Made by a program: the position numbers and the translations under genes. The notes beneath the pieces are model-generated. The model did not search any database. It was not told the DNA's origin and was given only the letters and a program-made list of their open reading frames with translations. Below, in pieces: positions 35,331 through 49,471 of a stretch of 64,000 nucleotides of DNA (its first letter is position 1; each line of letters begins with the position of its first letter). This DNA is from Kribbella caucasensis (lineage in GTDB: Bacteria > Actinomycetota > Actinomycetes > Propionibacteriales > Kribbellaceae): assembly GCF_004361855.1 (NCBI RefSeq), contig NZ_SNWQ01000002.1, forward strand, positions 248,001 through 312,000, written 5' to 3'.

Positions 35331-36794
35331 GTGTTCAGGAAGTCCTTGCTCGCCCTCACCTCCGCCCTCCTCCTCACCTCGGCGCTCCTGGTGGACGCCT
35401 CGGCCGTTGTCCCCGGTCCGGAACCGGCTGCCCCTACCGCTGCCGCTGCCGCGCTGCCGGCCCTCCACACCGAGGGGAACCGGATCAAGAACAGCGCCGG
35501 CACGAACATCACGTTGCGCGGCCTGTCCGTGATCGCGCCCGAGCAGAACGACGTCTGCACCGACTGCAACTCCAAACCGATCAACGAGCTGATCGACATG
35601 ACCGTGTCGAACGGCTGGAACTCGAAGGTCCTGCGGCTGCTGGTCACCGAGGTGCTCGGCAAGGACCTGGCCGCCTACGACGCGCAGTACATCAAGCCCT
35701 ATGTCGACCACGCGGTCGCGAAGGGGCTGTACGTGATCATCGACCTGCACCTGGTCCGGAACTACGGTGACACCACGGGCGCAGTACCGCAGTCGCAAGT
35801 GAAGGCGTTCTGGGACTACATCGCGCCGCGGTACGCGAGCAACCCGAACGTCCTGTTCGAGGTGTTCAACGAGCCGATCAACCCGGACAGCTGGGCCACC
35901 TGGAAGGCCTACATCCAGCCGGTCGTGACGTCGATCCGGTCGGTCGCCGACAACGTGATCCTGATGGGCAGCCCGGCCTGGAGCACCCGGCTCAACGGCG
36001 CGCTGACGGATCCGATCGCCGGTGGCAACATCGCCTACGTCTACCACCTCTACCCGAACCAGGGGCCGGCCACCGCGGCGAACCTGGATGCGAAGTTCGG
36101 CAACGCGTCGGCCTCGATCCCGGTCGTGATGACCGAGTTCGGCTGGGACCCGGCGGCGGCCGCCGGCTCGGTGACGGCCGGTACTACGTCCGGGTGGGGG
36201 CTGCCGTTCCGCCAGTACATCGACGCGCGGCCGCAGATCGGCTGGATGGGGTGGATCTTCGACAACTTCTGGGCGCCGGTGATGTTCGACAAGAACTGGA
36301 ACCTGCTCAGCGGTGAGTATCAGGGCGCCTTCGTTCGCGACTGGCTGGCCGGTGCCGCTGCCACGTCACCATGCTCGAACCACCTGGCTCGGGGTGCGAC
36401 GGTGACTGCTTCCTCGACGTACGACGCTTCGTCGGGTGCCGCGAAGGCTGTGGACGGGTCGTGTGTCGACAGCGGCCGGTGGATGTCCGCGGTCGGTGAC
36501 ACCGCGCCGACGTTGACGGTGAATCTGGGGACGTACAAGGATGTCAACCAGATCGACGTCTACAGCGGGTTCGGGTTCCCGAACGTTGCCACCGGCACCG
36601 TGCTGTCGGACTTCCGCATCGAGGCGCACACCTCGGCCGGATGGGTCCAGGTCGGGAGCTTCGTCAACAACACGAAGTCGCTGGTAACGGCTACCGGTCC
36701 GGCCGCCACGGTCGACCAGCTCCGCCTGGTGATCACCGATCCGTCCGATCACGCGACCGACATCGCCCGCGTGTACGAGGTCGCCGCCCACTGA
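35331..36794 (+). CDS. Secreted GH5-type glycoside hydrolase with C-terminal F5/8-like module
   Basis: 487 residues from GTG 35331 (AAGGAG at 35318-35323) with a Sec signal peptide MFRKSLLALTSALLLTSALL. The catalytic (beta/alpha)8 domain covers about residues 35-345: acid/base E181 in VLFEVFNEP and nucleophile E269 in VVMTEFGWD, the GH5 arrangement. Residues about 350-487 form a discoidin/F5/8 type C-like carbohydrate-binding module (ARGATVTASSTYD, AVDGSCVDSGRWMS). Endo-acting beta-glucanase, mannanase or similar; the substrate cannot be read from sequence. Secreted partner of the unit A importer. Confidence 0.88.
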   Translation: MFRKSLLALTSALLLTSALLVDASAVVPGPEPAAPTAAAAALPALHTEGNRIKNSAGTNITLRGLSVIAPEQNDVCTDCNSKPINELIDMTVSNGWNSKVLRLLVTEVLGKDLAAYDAQYIKPYVDHAVAKGLYVIIDLHLVRNYGDTTGAVPQSQVKAFWDYIAPRYASNPNVLFEVFNEPINPDSWATWKAYIQPVVTSIRSVADNVILMGSPAWSTRLNGALTDPIAGGNIAYVYHLYPNQGPATAANLDAKFGNASASIPVVMTEFGWDPAAAAGSVTAGTTSGWGLPFRQYIDARPQIGWMGWIFDNFWAPVMFDKNWNLLSGEYQGAFVRDWLAGAAATSPCSNHLARGATVTASSTYDASSGAAKAVDGSCVDSGRWMSAVGDTAPTLTVNLGTYKDVNQIDVYSGFGFPNVATGTVLSDFRIEAHTSAGWVQVGSFVNNTKSLVTATGPAATVDQLRLVITDPSDHATDIARVYEVAAH

Positions 36795-36810
36795 TGTTGT
36801 AGGAGGAACC

Positions 36811-41914
<5,104 letters not shown>

Positions 41915-41946
41915 CTAGCGAGGACTCGAACCGAGGGACGGAGAGC

Positions 41947-42954
41947 ATGACGACGGCGGGTGTGGGGCGGGCTGGTGGGCGCGGAGTGCAGGGTCACCCG
42001 TCGGCCGACCATCTGCGGCTGCTCACCAAGGTCGCGAAGCTCTACCACGAGCAGGGCGTCCGGCAACCGCAGATCGCCGCTCAGCTGCACATCTCCCAGC
42101 CGCGCGTCTCGCGGCTGCTCAAGCAGGCCGTGGTGGCGGGCATCGTCCGCACGGTGGTGATCCCGCCCAGCGGCGTGCACACCGAGCTCGAGGACGCGAT
42201 CGAGCAGCGGTACGGGTTGCGCGAGGTGATCGTGGTCGATGCCAGTGGCGAGGACGACGCGCACATCATCCCTGCCCTCGGCGCGGCCGCCGCGGTGTAC
42301 CTGGAGACCACGCTCACCGGCGGCGACCGGATCGGGATCTCGTCCTGGAGCTCCACGCTGCTGGCGACGGTCGAGTCGATGACGCCGAGGCAGACCCGGG
42401 TCGCCGAAGAGGTCGTCCAGATCCTCGGTGGCGTCGGCAACCCCGAGGCCCAGGCCCGTGCCGCCCGGTTGGTCGGCCGGCTGGCGGACCTCACCGGTGC
42501 CGCTCCGGTCCAGCTTCCGGTTCCCGGTCTGGTGGGCAGTCCGAGCGCGAAACGGACCCTGATGAAGGACGGCGTGGTCAGCGAGGTGATGGAGGCCTGG
42601 TCCCGGCTCACCCTGCTGCTGGTCGGGATCGGCAGCCTCGAGCCGTCCCCGTTGCTGAAGCAGAGCGGCAACGCGATGTCCGCCGAGGATCAGAAGCTGC
42701 TGCGCGACCAGGGCGCGGTCGGAGACATCTGCCTGCGGTTCTTCGACGAGAACGGCAAGCCGGTTCGCTCCGAGCTCGACCAGCGGGTGCTGGGCCTGTC
42801 CGCGGCCCGGCTGCGCGACGACGACCTGCGCTCCGTGGGGGTAGCGGGCGGCATGCGCAAGTACGCCGCGATCCGGGCCGGTCTGCTCGGCGGTTGGGTG
42901 GATGTCCTGATCACCGACCGCACGGTGGCCGAGCGGCTCGCGGCCGACTCCTGA
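41947..42954 (+). CDS. SorC/DeoR-type sugar-binding transcriptional regulator
   Basis: 335 residues from ATG 41947 (GGACGGAGAGC upstream). N-terminal helix-turn-helix KLYHEQGVRQPQIAAQLHIS with recognition helix QPRVSRLLKQA, then a sugar-binding (NagB/RpiA-like) domain of the SorC family (GDRIGISSWSSTLLATV; DICLRFFDENGKPV; GVAGGMRKYAAIRAGL). Such regulators respond to phosphorylated sugars. It lies between two minus-strand glycosidase genes, divergent from GH2 and 4 bp from the convergent GH127, so both are plausible targets. Confidence 0.9.
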   Translation: MTTAGVGRAGGRGVQGHPSADHLRLLTKVAKLYHEQGVRQPQIAAQLHISQPRVSRLLKQAVVAGIVRTVVIPPSGVHTELEDAIEQRYGLREVIVVDASGEDDAHIIPALGAAAAVYLETTLTGGDRIGISSWSSTLLATVESMTPRQTRVAEEVVQILGGVGNPEAQARAARLVGRLADLTGAAPVQLPVPGLVGSPSAKRTLMKDGVVSEVMEAWSRLTLLLVGIGSLEPSPLLKQSGNAMSAEDQKLLRDQGAVGDICLRFFDENGKPVRSELDQRVLGLSAARLRDDDLRSVGVAGGMRKYAAIRAGLLGGWVDVLITDRTVAERLAADS

Positions 42955-42958
42955 GGCG

Positions 42959-44803
42959 TTAGCGGGCATCGATCCAAACCGTCATCGGCCCCACTGACCG
43001 GTTCGCCCAGGCGTAGTAGGGGATCGCGGTCAATGTCGTCTCCGCACCGTCCCGCAGCCGGGCCGGCACCGAAACAGTCGTCACCCCACCGAGGACGTCG
43101 GGCCGGTCGGTCTCGACCAGGTCGCCGGGCACGACGGCCGTCTCGTCCAGGACAACACCGGTGGGTTGGTCAAGCTGCTCGAAGCAGTACACGAGTGGTC
43201 CGCGCTCGATCGCCACGCAGCCGCGTACCGAGTCCACGCGGTCGTCCGGCACCGTACGGCGGGCCCGCACCGGCAGGTCGAGGACAACCTGGTCGCCGCG
43301 CTGCCAGCTTCTGTGCAGTGGCACGGCACGGCCGACCGGACCCGTTGGCTCGTCGGCGCCGTTGACGGTGATCGAGCAGCCGGCTGCCCAGGCCGGAAGC
43401 CGGAGCCGGAGGGTCCACGGTTCCCGCGGCGACTCTGTGATCGTGACCGTCACGTTGCCCTGCCACGGATAGCGGGTCGTCACCTCCAGGCCGACCGGCT
43501 CGCCCTGCAGTTCCGCACGGACCGTGGCTGGAGCGTAGAGATGCAGTTGCAGGCCGCTCTCGTCCGAGGTCGCGAGCAGCTGATCGAGCGACGCCAGCGT
43601 CCGCATCACGTTGGGCGGGCAGCACGCCGTGCCGTACCAGGGTTGCCGACCGGCGACGGCGGAGCGCTGGTCATCGGCGTACGCGTCGTTGCGCACTCGG
43701 AGCGTGTTCACATAGAAGAACTCGCCGCCGGTCAGCGAGACACCGGAGATCACCGCGTTGTAGAGGGTGCGCTCGATTTGGTCGGCGTACTGGCTCTCGC
43801 CGGTCGCGAGCAACAGCCGCCAGCTCCACTGCACGCTCGCGATGGCGGCGCAGGTCTCGCAGTACGCCGCATCCGGTGGGAGTTCGAAGGGATCGCCGAA
43901 CGCCTCGCCGTACCAGCGGGAGCCGACGCCACCGGTCAGGTAGGTCTGGCTCTCGGTCATCGTTCGCCAGGTCGCCCGCAGCGCGTCGAGCAACTCGGTG
44001 TCGCCGGTCTCGATCGCGACGTCCGTTGCTCCGGAGGCGAGGTACAGCGCACGCACGGCATGACCGGCGAGGGTACGAACCGCACGTACCGGCAGATGGT
44101 CCTGGAAGTAGGCCGGACCGTGGTGACCGGGTGGAACCAGCAGGCCGTACCCCCGGGCCTCGACGAAGTACCGGGCCAGCTCGAGATAAGACCTGGTGCC
44201 GGTGACGCGGTACAGCTCGACGAGTGCCATCTCGATGAGTGGATGACCGTCGATACCTTCGGTGCGCCCGGGGCCGAAGTGATCCGTGAGCAGGTCGGCG
44301 AACCGGATCGCGACCGTCAGCAGGGTGCGGTCACCGGTCGCTCGGAACTGGGCGACGGCGGCCTGAAGCAGATGCCCGGCACAGTACAGCTCGTGCCCCT
44401 TCTCCAGGTCATTGAACCTCCCGCCCGGAACCGCCAGCCGGACGTGGGTGTTGAGGTATCCGTCCGGCTCCTGGGCGGCCGTCACCAGTGAGCTCGTGGT
44501 GGCCTGCCAGCAACCGAAGGTCTCGTCGGGTTCGCGGGCCTGTTCCCACGCCACGGCCTCGAGCCACTTGTAGACGTCGGAGTCGGCGAAGGGCCGCCCG
44601 GTGAAGCCCTCGGCGACGGGTTCGCGGCCTGCCGCACGACGCAGGTTGCGCAGTGTTCCGGCCGCTTCGAGGCGGTCGCCGGCGGCGGGGATGGTGGCGG
44701 TCCGGTTGACCTCCTGACGCTCTCGCCAGAAGCCGCCGGTGATCTTCGCGGCGCCGATGGCGAGCGGCCGCAGCGCGGTGGCGGCGACGGGTGCGACGGG
44801 CAT
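42959..44803 (-). CDS. GH127-type beta-L-arabinofuranosidase (DUF1680)
   Basis: 614 residues from ATG 44803 with GGAAGGTG upstream; the open frame to 45010 is not family-like. N-terminal ITGGFWRERQEVNRTATIPA, an (alpha/alpha)6 barrel and a C-terminal beta region. The zinc/cysteine active site known from Bifidobacterium HypBA1 (Glu338, Cys340, Cys417, Cys418) is matched in order and spacing by E316 and C318 (YCETCAA) and C394 and C395 (CCPPNVMRTL). No signal peptide: acts in the cytoplasm on imported arabino-oligosaccharides, releasing L-arabinose. Divergent from the pectate lyase gene. Confidence 0.92.
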   Translation of the reverse strand: MPVAPVAATALRPLAIGAAKITGGFWRERQEVNRTATIPAAGDRLEAAGTLRNLRRAAGREPVAEGFTGRPFADSDVYKWLEAVAWEQAREPDETFGCWQATTSSLVTAAQEPDGYLNTHVRLAVPGGRFNDLEKGHELYCAGHLLQAAVAQFRATGDRTLLTVAIRFADLLTDHFGPGRTEGIDGHPLIEMALVELYRVTGTRSYLELARYFVEARGYGLLVPPGHHGPAYFQDHLPVRAVRTLAGHAVRALYLASGATDVAIETGDTELLDALRATWRTMTESQTYLTGGVGSRWYGEAFGDPFELPPDAAYCETCAAIASVQWSWRLLLATGESQYADQIERTLYNAVISGVSLTGGEFFYVNTLRVRNDAYADDQRSAVAGRQPWYGTACCPPNVMRTLASLDQLLATSDESGLQLHLYAPATVRAELQGEPVGLEVTTRYPWQGNVTVTITESPREPWTLRLRLPAWAAGCSITVNGADEPTGPVGRAVPLHRSWQRGDQVVLDLPVRARRTVPDDRVDSVRGCVAIERGPLVYCFEQLDQPTGVVLDETAVVPGDLVETDRPDVLGGVTTVSVPARLRDGAETTLTAIPYYAWANRSVGPMTVWIDAR

Positions 44804-44892
44804 GGGGAGGGGCACCTTCCGTTGGCGGGGCGGCTGGCGGGGATCGTAGCCGCCGTTCCGACGCCCCGGCAAGACTTCGGCACGTTGATCGT

Positions 44893-44904
44893 GCAAACGA
44901 TTGC
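44893..44904. promoter_or_regulatory. Candidate operator GCAAACGATTGC
   Basis: Near-perfect 12-bp palindrome (10 of 12 symmetric) centred on CG, the classic LacI-family operator layout. It lies 90 bp upstream of the GH127 start and about 250 bp upstream of the pectate lyase gene. A second site sharing AACGATTGC lies at 44925-44936, 32 bp away (three helical turns). Confidence 0.5.
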
Positions 44905-44924
44905 GGCCAGCGATCCCGGCGTTC

Positions 44925-44936
44925 GGGAACGATTGC
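44925..44936. promoter_or_regulatory. Second copy of the AACGATTGC element
   Basis: GGGAACGATTGC shares nine consecutive bases with the element at 44893-44904 in the same orientation but has a degenerate left half. It is 21 bp upstream of the -35 of the candidate pectate lyase promoter. Confidence 0.4.
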
Positions 44937-44957
44937 GAGTCAGCTTGCGACATGCTC

Positions 44958-44987
44958 TTGACACCCCTTCGTAACCTCCGCAACCAT
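44958..44987 (+). promoter_or_regulatory. Candidate promoter of unit B
   Basis: Perfect -35 TTGACA (44958-44963), 18-bp spacer, weak -10 AACCAT (44982-44987). The leader to the pectate lyase ATG at 45141 would be about 148 nt. Between the promoter and the gene I see no other strong element. Confidence 0.4.
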
Positions 44988-45140
44988 GTGGGCGTCATTC
45001 CATTCGGCAATGACTAGATATTCATCTCACCATCCAGGCATTCGTCACTGGCTCGCCCGGCAGGCCCGCACCCGGCAGTTTTCCGCCCCGTCCGTCGCCC
45101 GCTGGGTTTCGCCGCCAAGGCGGGAAGTGAGGCGTAGAAG

Positions 45141-47474
45141 ATGACCGAGACTTCACCCGACGCGACCACCGGCTGGACCCGGCGCGGCTTCGTCGGCACC
45201 ACCGCTGTGGTCGGCACCGCCGCCGCCGTCGGTATCAGCGGGACCCCAGCCGCGCACGCCGTCCCGACAGGCACGCGGGCCAGGCTCCCGGCGTTCCCCG
45301 GAGCCGAGGGCGCCGGTAAGTGGGCCAAGGGCGGCCGGGGTGGATCCGTCTACGAGGTGACCAACCTGAACGACTCCGGTCCGGGGTCGTTGCGCGAGGC
45401 CGTCTCCGGCTCCGACCGCACTGTGGTCTTCCGGGTGTCCGGCACCATCGAGCTCGAGACGGGCCTGGAGATCGCCGGCAGCAACCTGACCATCGCCGGC
45501 CAGACCGCCCCCGGCGGCGGCATCTGCGTCTCCGGCTACGGGACCAACGTCAAGGGCAGCGCCCACGACATCGTGATCCGCTACCTGCGCTTCCGGCTCG
45601 GCGACCTCAAGGCGGTCGCCGGCGACGCGTTCGAAACCAACGTGCCCGGCTCGGTCAGCCCGCAGATCCGCAACCTGATCATCGACCACTGCTCGTTCAG
45701 CTGGGCGGTGGACGAGTGCCTGTCGCCGTACGGGAACTTCGACGTCACCATCCAGTGGTGCATCATCGCCGAGGGCCTCGCGCTGTCCGCGCACCCGAAG
45801 AGCCGGCACGGATACGGCGGGATCTGGGGCGGCGAGCGCAACTCGTACCACCACAATCTGATCGCCCACCAGGGCGGCCGGCAGCCGCGATTCGGGTACA
45901 CCGAGAACATCAATCTCGAGGTCGACCACCGCAACAACGTCGTCTATGACCACGGCTACACCTCGGTGTACGGCGGTGAGTGGGCCAACGGCATCAACAT
46001 CGTCGGCAATTACTACAAGCCCGGTCCGACCACGCTGTCCGACGTCGCCCCGGTCATCCTGAGCGCGAACCGCGGCGGCCAGTGGTACGTCGCCGGCAAC
46101 CAGGTCGAAGGCCATCCGGACGTGACCGCCCACAACCGCCGCGGCATCCGCTACCCGATCGGCGGCATCAACGAGCTGGCCCGGCCGCAGCCGTTCGCGG
46201 ACGAGATCGACACGCAGTCCGCGGCCAAGGCGTACGACGCCGTCCTCGCGAACGCCGGCGCCACCCTGCCGCGGCGGGACGCGGCCGACGCGCGCATCGT
46301 CAACGACGCCCGCAACGGCACCGGCCGGCTGATCAACTCGCAGAAGGAGGTCGGCGGCTTCCCGGTGCTGACCCAGACCGAGGCGGCGCCCGACTCCGAC
46401 CACGACGGGATCCCGGACTGGTGGGAGAAGGCGAACGGCCTCGATCCGAACGACCCGTCCGACGCCCAGAAGATCGCGCCGAACGGCTACACCTACCTGG
46501 ACAACTACCTCAACTCGATCGTCCCCGACCCGGTCGGCAACCCCACGGTCCAGATCACCGGCCCGAAGCACAACGAGGTGATCGCCGGCCGGACTGCGCC
46601 GACCTTGACGATCGAGGCGTCTGCCGCCGCGGACAAGGGCGGTCAACTGGCCGAGGTCGAGTTCTTCGTCGGCGACCAATCGATCGGCACGGCGACCAAA
46701 GCGCCGTACCAAGCACAGTGGAAAGACGTTGCGGACGGCACCTACTACCTGACCGCGCGGGCGACCGACAGCAACGGTACGGCGACGCAGTCGACATCGG
46801 TGCCGGTGCATGTCAACGTGCAGGCCGGGACTCCGGGCTGGACCTCGGCGGCCGTGGGCAAGCCTCCGCTCGCCGGATCGGGCAGCATCTCCGACAACGT
46901 TCTCACCATCAAGGGATCCGGCCGGATCCGTGACCGGTCCAGCAACTTCCACTACGTCTATCGCAAGCTGCAGGTGGGCGGACAGGGATCGGTTTCGCAG
47001 ATCACCGCGCGGCTGGACAAGCTGCACAAGGTGGCGAACGGGTTGGTCGCGGGGCTGATGATCCGCGACAGCCTGGACCCGGCCGCGCCCTTCATGTTCG
47101 GCGGGATCGGGTACGGCGTGGCCGGCCCGGGGAGTGTGGCCGACGACGGCGGGATGAAGGCACAGGCGATCCGGATCCAGACGCATGGAGCGGAGCCCAG
47201 TGTCGGCCCGTGGCCGTGGAGCGACGACTACATGGATCCCACCAAGCAGTACTGGTTGCGGCTGCTCCGGCGTGAGCGTCCGCAGGCGCGGGAGGTCGAG
47301 TTCGAGGCCTTCATCTCCACCGACAAGACCAAGTGGGACCGGTTCGGCTACGAGCGGATCGCGATGCCGAGCCCGACCTTCTACATCGGCTTCGCGGTCG
47401 ACGGGGGCAAGGAGGACAACGGCCTCGTGGACTACGGAACCGCGCAGTTCAGCAACATCACGGTCGAGCAGTGA
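45141..47474 (+). CDS. Tat-secreted pectate lyase with Ig-like and C-terminal modules
   Basis: 777 residues. N-terminal twin-arginine signal TRRGFVGTTAVVGTAAAVG (R14, R15). The parallel beta-helix lyase domain (about 50-410) contains FPGAEGAGKWAKGGRGG, NLNDSGPGSLREAV, DHCSFSWAVDE, HNLIAHQGGRQPRFG, matching PL1-like pectate lyases of soil bacteria. A thrombospondin type 3-like calcium motif (DSDHDGIPDWWEKANGLDPN) links to a bacterial Ig-like domain (about 475-560) and a C-terminal beta-sandwich module (565-777). Cleaves polygalacturonate by beta-elimination outside the cell. First gene of unit B. Confidence 0.9.
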   Translation: MTETSPDATTGWTRRGFVGTTAVVGTAAAVGISGTPAAHAVPTGTRARLPAFPGAEGAGKWAKGGRGGSVYEVTNLNDSGPGSLREAVSGSDRTVVFRVSGTIELETGLEIAGSNLTIAGQTAPGGGICVSGYGTNVKGSAHDIVIRYLRFRLGDLKAVAGDAFETNVPGSVSPQIRNLIIDHCSFSWAVDECLSPYGNFDVTIQWCIIAEGLALSAHPKSRHGYGGIWGGERNSYHHNLIAHQGGRQPRFGYTENINLEVDHRNNVVYDHGYTSVYGGEWANGINIVGNYYKPGPTTLSDVAPVILSANRGGQWYVAGNQVEGHPDVTAHNRRGIRYPIGGINELARPQPFADEIDTQSAAKAYDAVLANAGATLPRRDAADARIVNDARNGTGRLINSQKEVGGFPVLTQTEAAPDSDHDGIPDWWEKANGLDPNDPSDAQKIAPNGYTYLDNYLNSIVPDPVGNPTVQITGPKHNEVIAGRTAPTLTIEASAAADKGGQLAEVEFFVGDQSIGTATKAPYQAQWKDVADGTYYLTARATDSNGTATQSTSVPVHVNVQAGTPGWTSAAVGKPPLAGSGSISDNVLTIKGSGRIRDRSSNFHYVYRKLQVGGQGSVSQITARLDKLHKVANGLVAGLMIRDSLDPAAPFMFGGIGYGVAGPGSVADDGGMKAQAIRIQTHGAEPSVGPWPWSDDYMDPTKQYWLRLLRRERPQAREVEFEAFISTDKTKWDRFGYERIAMPSPTFYIGFAVDGGKEDNGLVDYGTAQFSNITVEQ

Positions 47475-47485
47475 GGAAAGTGACG

Positions 47486-49471
47486 ATGTCTGGAGACGTA
47501 CGCAAGGTCGACCGGCGACGGGTGCTGCAAGGCGGTCTGGGGCTGCTGGTGGCAGCCACGGTGCCCGGTTGCAGCTTCTTCGACACCAAGCCCGCGGGCG
47601 CCGGTGCTCAGGCGGCCGCGGCCGGTGAGAAGGAGTCGCCGATGCTGAAGGCACTGGTGGACAAGGGCAGCTTGCCCCCGCTGGCCGAGCGCCTGCCCAA
47701 GAACCCGCCGGTCATCAAACCGCTGGCCGGCAAGGCGATGTACGGCGGGACGTGGCGCTCGGCGATGCTGACGCAGGAAGACACCCAGTGGCTGTGGAAC
47801 GCCCTGCACTACGAGCCCTTGGCCCGCTGGAAGCCGGACAAGACCGGTAAGCCCGGGTACGAGGAGATCGAGGCGAACGTCGCCGAGTACACGGTCAATG
47901 CCGACAGTACGGAGATCAGCTTCACGCTGCGGGAGGGCTTGAAGTGGTCCGACGGCAAGCCGTGCACCGCGGACGACATGCTGTTCACGCTGCTCGAGGT
48001 GCAGTGCGACGCCGGACTACATCCGGACGGGATCTACGACGCGTTCGCCTCGCCGGACACCGGCAAGATCGCGAAGATGGAGAAGGTCGACGAGCGGACC
48101 GTCAAGCTCACGTACACCGCGCCGCAGCCGTCGCTGATGAACCAGATCGCCGACGGCATCTTCCTGCGCGAGGGTGCGTACGGAATGCTGCTGCCGAAGC
48201 ACTACTTCCAGCAGTTCCACCTCAAGTACAACCCGAACGCGAACGCGTTGGCGAAGAAAGCCGGCGTCGGCAGCTGGGTCGACCTGTTCGCGCAGAAGCA
48301 GAACCCGTGGACGAACCCGGACCAGCCGACGCTGGCGCCGTGGAAGGTGACGACCCCGCTGGGCAAGGGCTCCGCGGTCACCCTGACCCGGAACCCGTAC
48401 TACTGGAAGGTCGACGACGCCGGCCGGCAACTGCCGTACATCGACGCCTGCCGGGTCGAAGTCGTGCAGGACGCCGAGGTCGAGCTGCTGAAGGTGATGA
48501 ACGGCGAGTTCGGCATGCAGTACCGCAACTTCGGGACGCCGCAGAACAAGCCGGTGGTGGCGCAGAACCGGGAGAAGGGCGGCTACCGGATCTTCGAGGT
48601 GCCGACCCAGCTGACCAACACGATGATCATCGGCATCAACCAGAACCACAAGAACCCGGTCAAGCGGGCCCTCTTTGCGAACAAGGACTTCCGGATCGGT
48701 CTGTCGTATGCGATCAACCGCAAGGAGATCATCGACGCGGTGTACGCCGGTCAGGGTGAGCCGTGGCAATGCGCTCCGCCGAAGGATTCGCCGTACTACA
48801 ACGAGCAGCTCGCCACGCAGTACCTGGAGTTCGACGTGGCCAAGGCGAACGAGCTCCTGGACAAGGCCGGGCTGAAGAAGGCCGCGGACGGCCGGCGGCT
48901 GGGCGCGGACGGCAAGCCGGTCTCCGTGACGGTGCTGGTGAGCGAATCGTTCCCGGACCACGTCGACGCGATCGAGCTGGTGAAGAAGCGCTGGCGTGCG
49001 GTCGGCGTCGAGTTGCGGACGCAGGCGATGGGCGAGGACCTCTACAAGGAACGGGTCAAGGCGAACGAGCACGACGCGGGCACGTGGACCGGTGGCACCT
49101 TCGTCCTGCCGACCGGTACCGGTGGCGACCACTACTGGGTGCCGACCAACGACGGCAGTGCGCGGTACGGCATCGGCTGGGCGCAGTGGTACCAGTCCGA
49201 CGGCAAGGAGGGCATCGAGCCGCCGGCGGAGATCAAGAAGCAGCTGGAGCTGTTCACCAAGGGCCGCGAGGAGCCGGACCCCGTGAAGACGCTCGACCTG
49301 GGCAAGCAGGTGCTGCAGATCGCTGCCGACCAGTTCTACTACATCGGCACCAGCAGCGTCCCGAACACCTACGGCATCGCGAAGAACGACTTCCACAACG
49401 TGCCGGACCAGATGATCGAGGCCGTTGCCCCCGGCATCGTCCACCCCGAGCAGTTCGCGATCGGGCAGTAG
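47486..49471 (+). CDS. ABC transporter substrate-binding lipoprotein, family 5 (Tat-exported)
   Basis: 661 residues from ATG 47486 with GAGGAAAG upstream. The signal DRRRVLQGGLGLLVAATV combines a Tat-like arginine motif with a lipobox VPGC (C29). Family-5 segments include REGLKWSDGKPCTADDMLFT, ITLTRNPYYWKVDDAG-like text (LTRNPYYWKVDDAG) and FRIGLSYAINRKEIIDAVY. Longer than unit A's receptor (553) and not closely similar, so a larger or different oligosaccharide is likely. Its position right behind the pectate lyase suggests oligogalacturonides as ligand; inference. Confidence 0.9.
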   Translation: MSGDVRKVDRRRVLQGGLGLLVAATVPGCSFFDTKPAGAGAQAAAAGEKESPMLKALVDKGSLPPLAERLPKNPPVIKPLAGKAMYGGTWRSAMLTQEDTQWLWNALHYEPLARWKPDKTGKPGYEEIEANVAEYTVNADSTEISFTLREGLKWSDGKPCTADDMLFTLLEVQCDAGLHPDGIYDAFASPDTGKIAKMEKVDERTVKLTYTAPQPSLMNQIADGIFLREGAYGMLLPKHYFQQFHLKYNPNANALAKKAGVGSWVDLFAQKQNPWTNPDQPTLAPWKVTTPLGKGSAVTLTRNPYYWKVDDAGRQLPYIDACRVEVVQDAEVELLKVMNGEFGMQYRNFGTPQNKPVVAQNREKGGYRIFEVPTQLTNTMIIGINQNHKNPVKRALFANKDFRIGLSYAINRKEIIDAVYAGQGEPWQCAPPKDSPYYNEQLATQYLEFDVAKANELLDKAGLKKAADGRRLGADGKPVSVTVLVSESFPDHVDAIELVKKRWRAVGVELRTQAMGEDLYKERVKANEHDAGTWTGGTFVLPTGTGGDHYWVPTNDGSARYGIGWAQWYQSDGKEGIEPPAEIKKQLELFTKGREEPDPVKTLDLGKQVLQIAADQFYYIGTSSVPNTYGIAKNDFHNVPDQMIEAVAPGIVHPEQFAIGQ

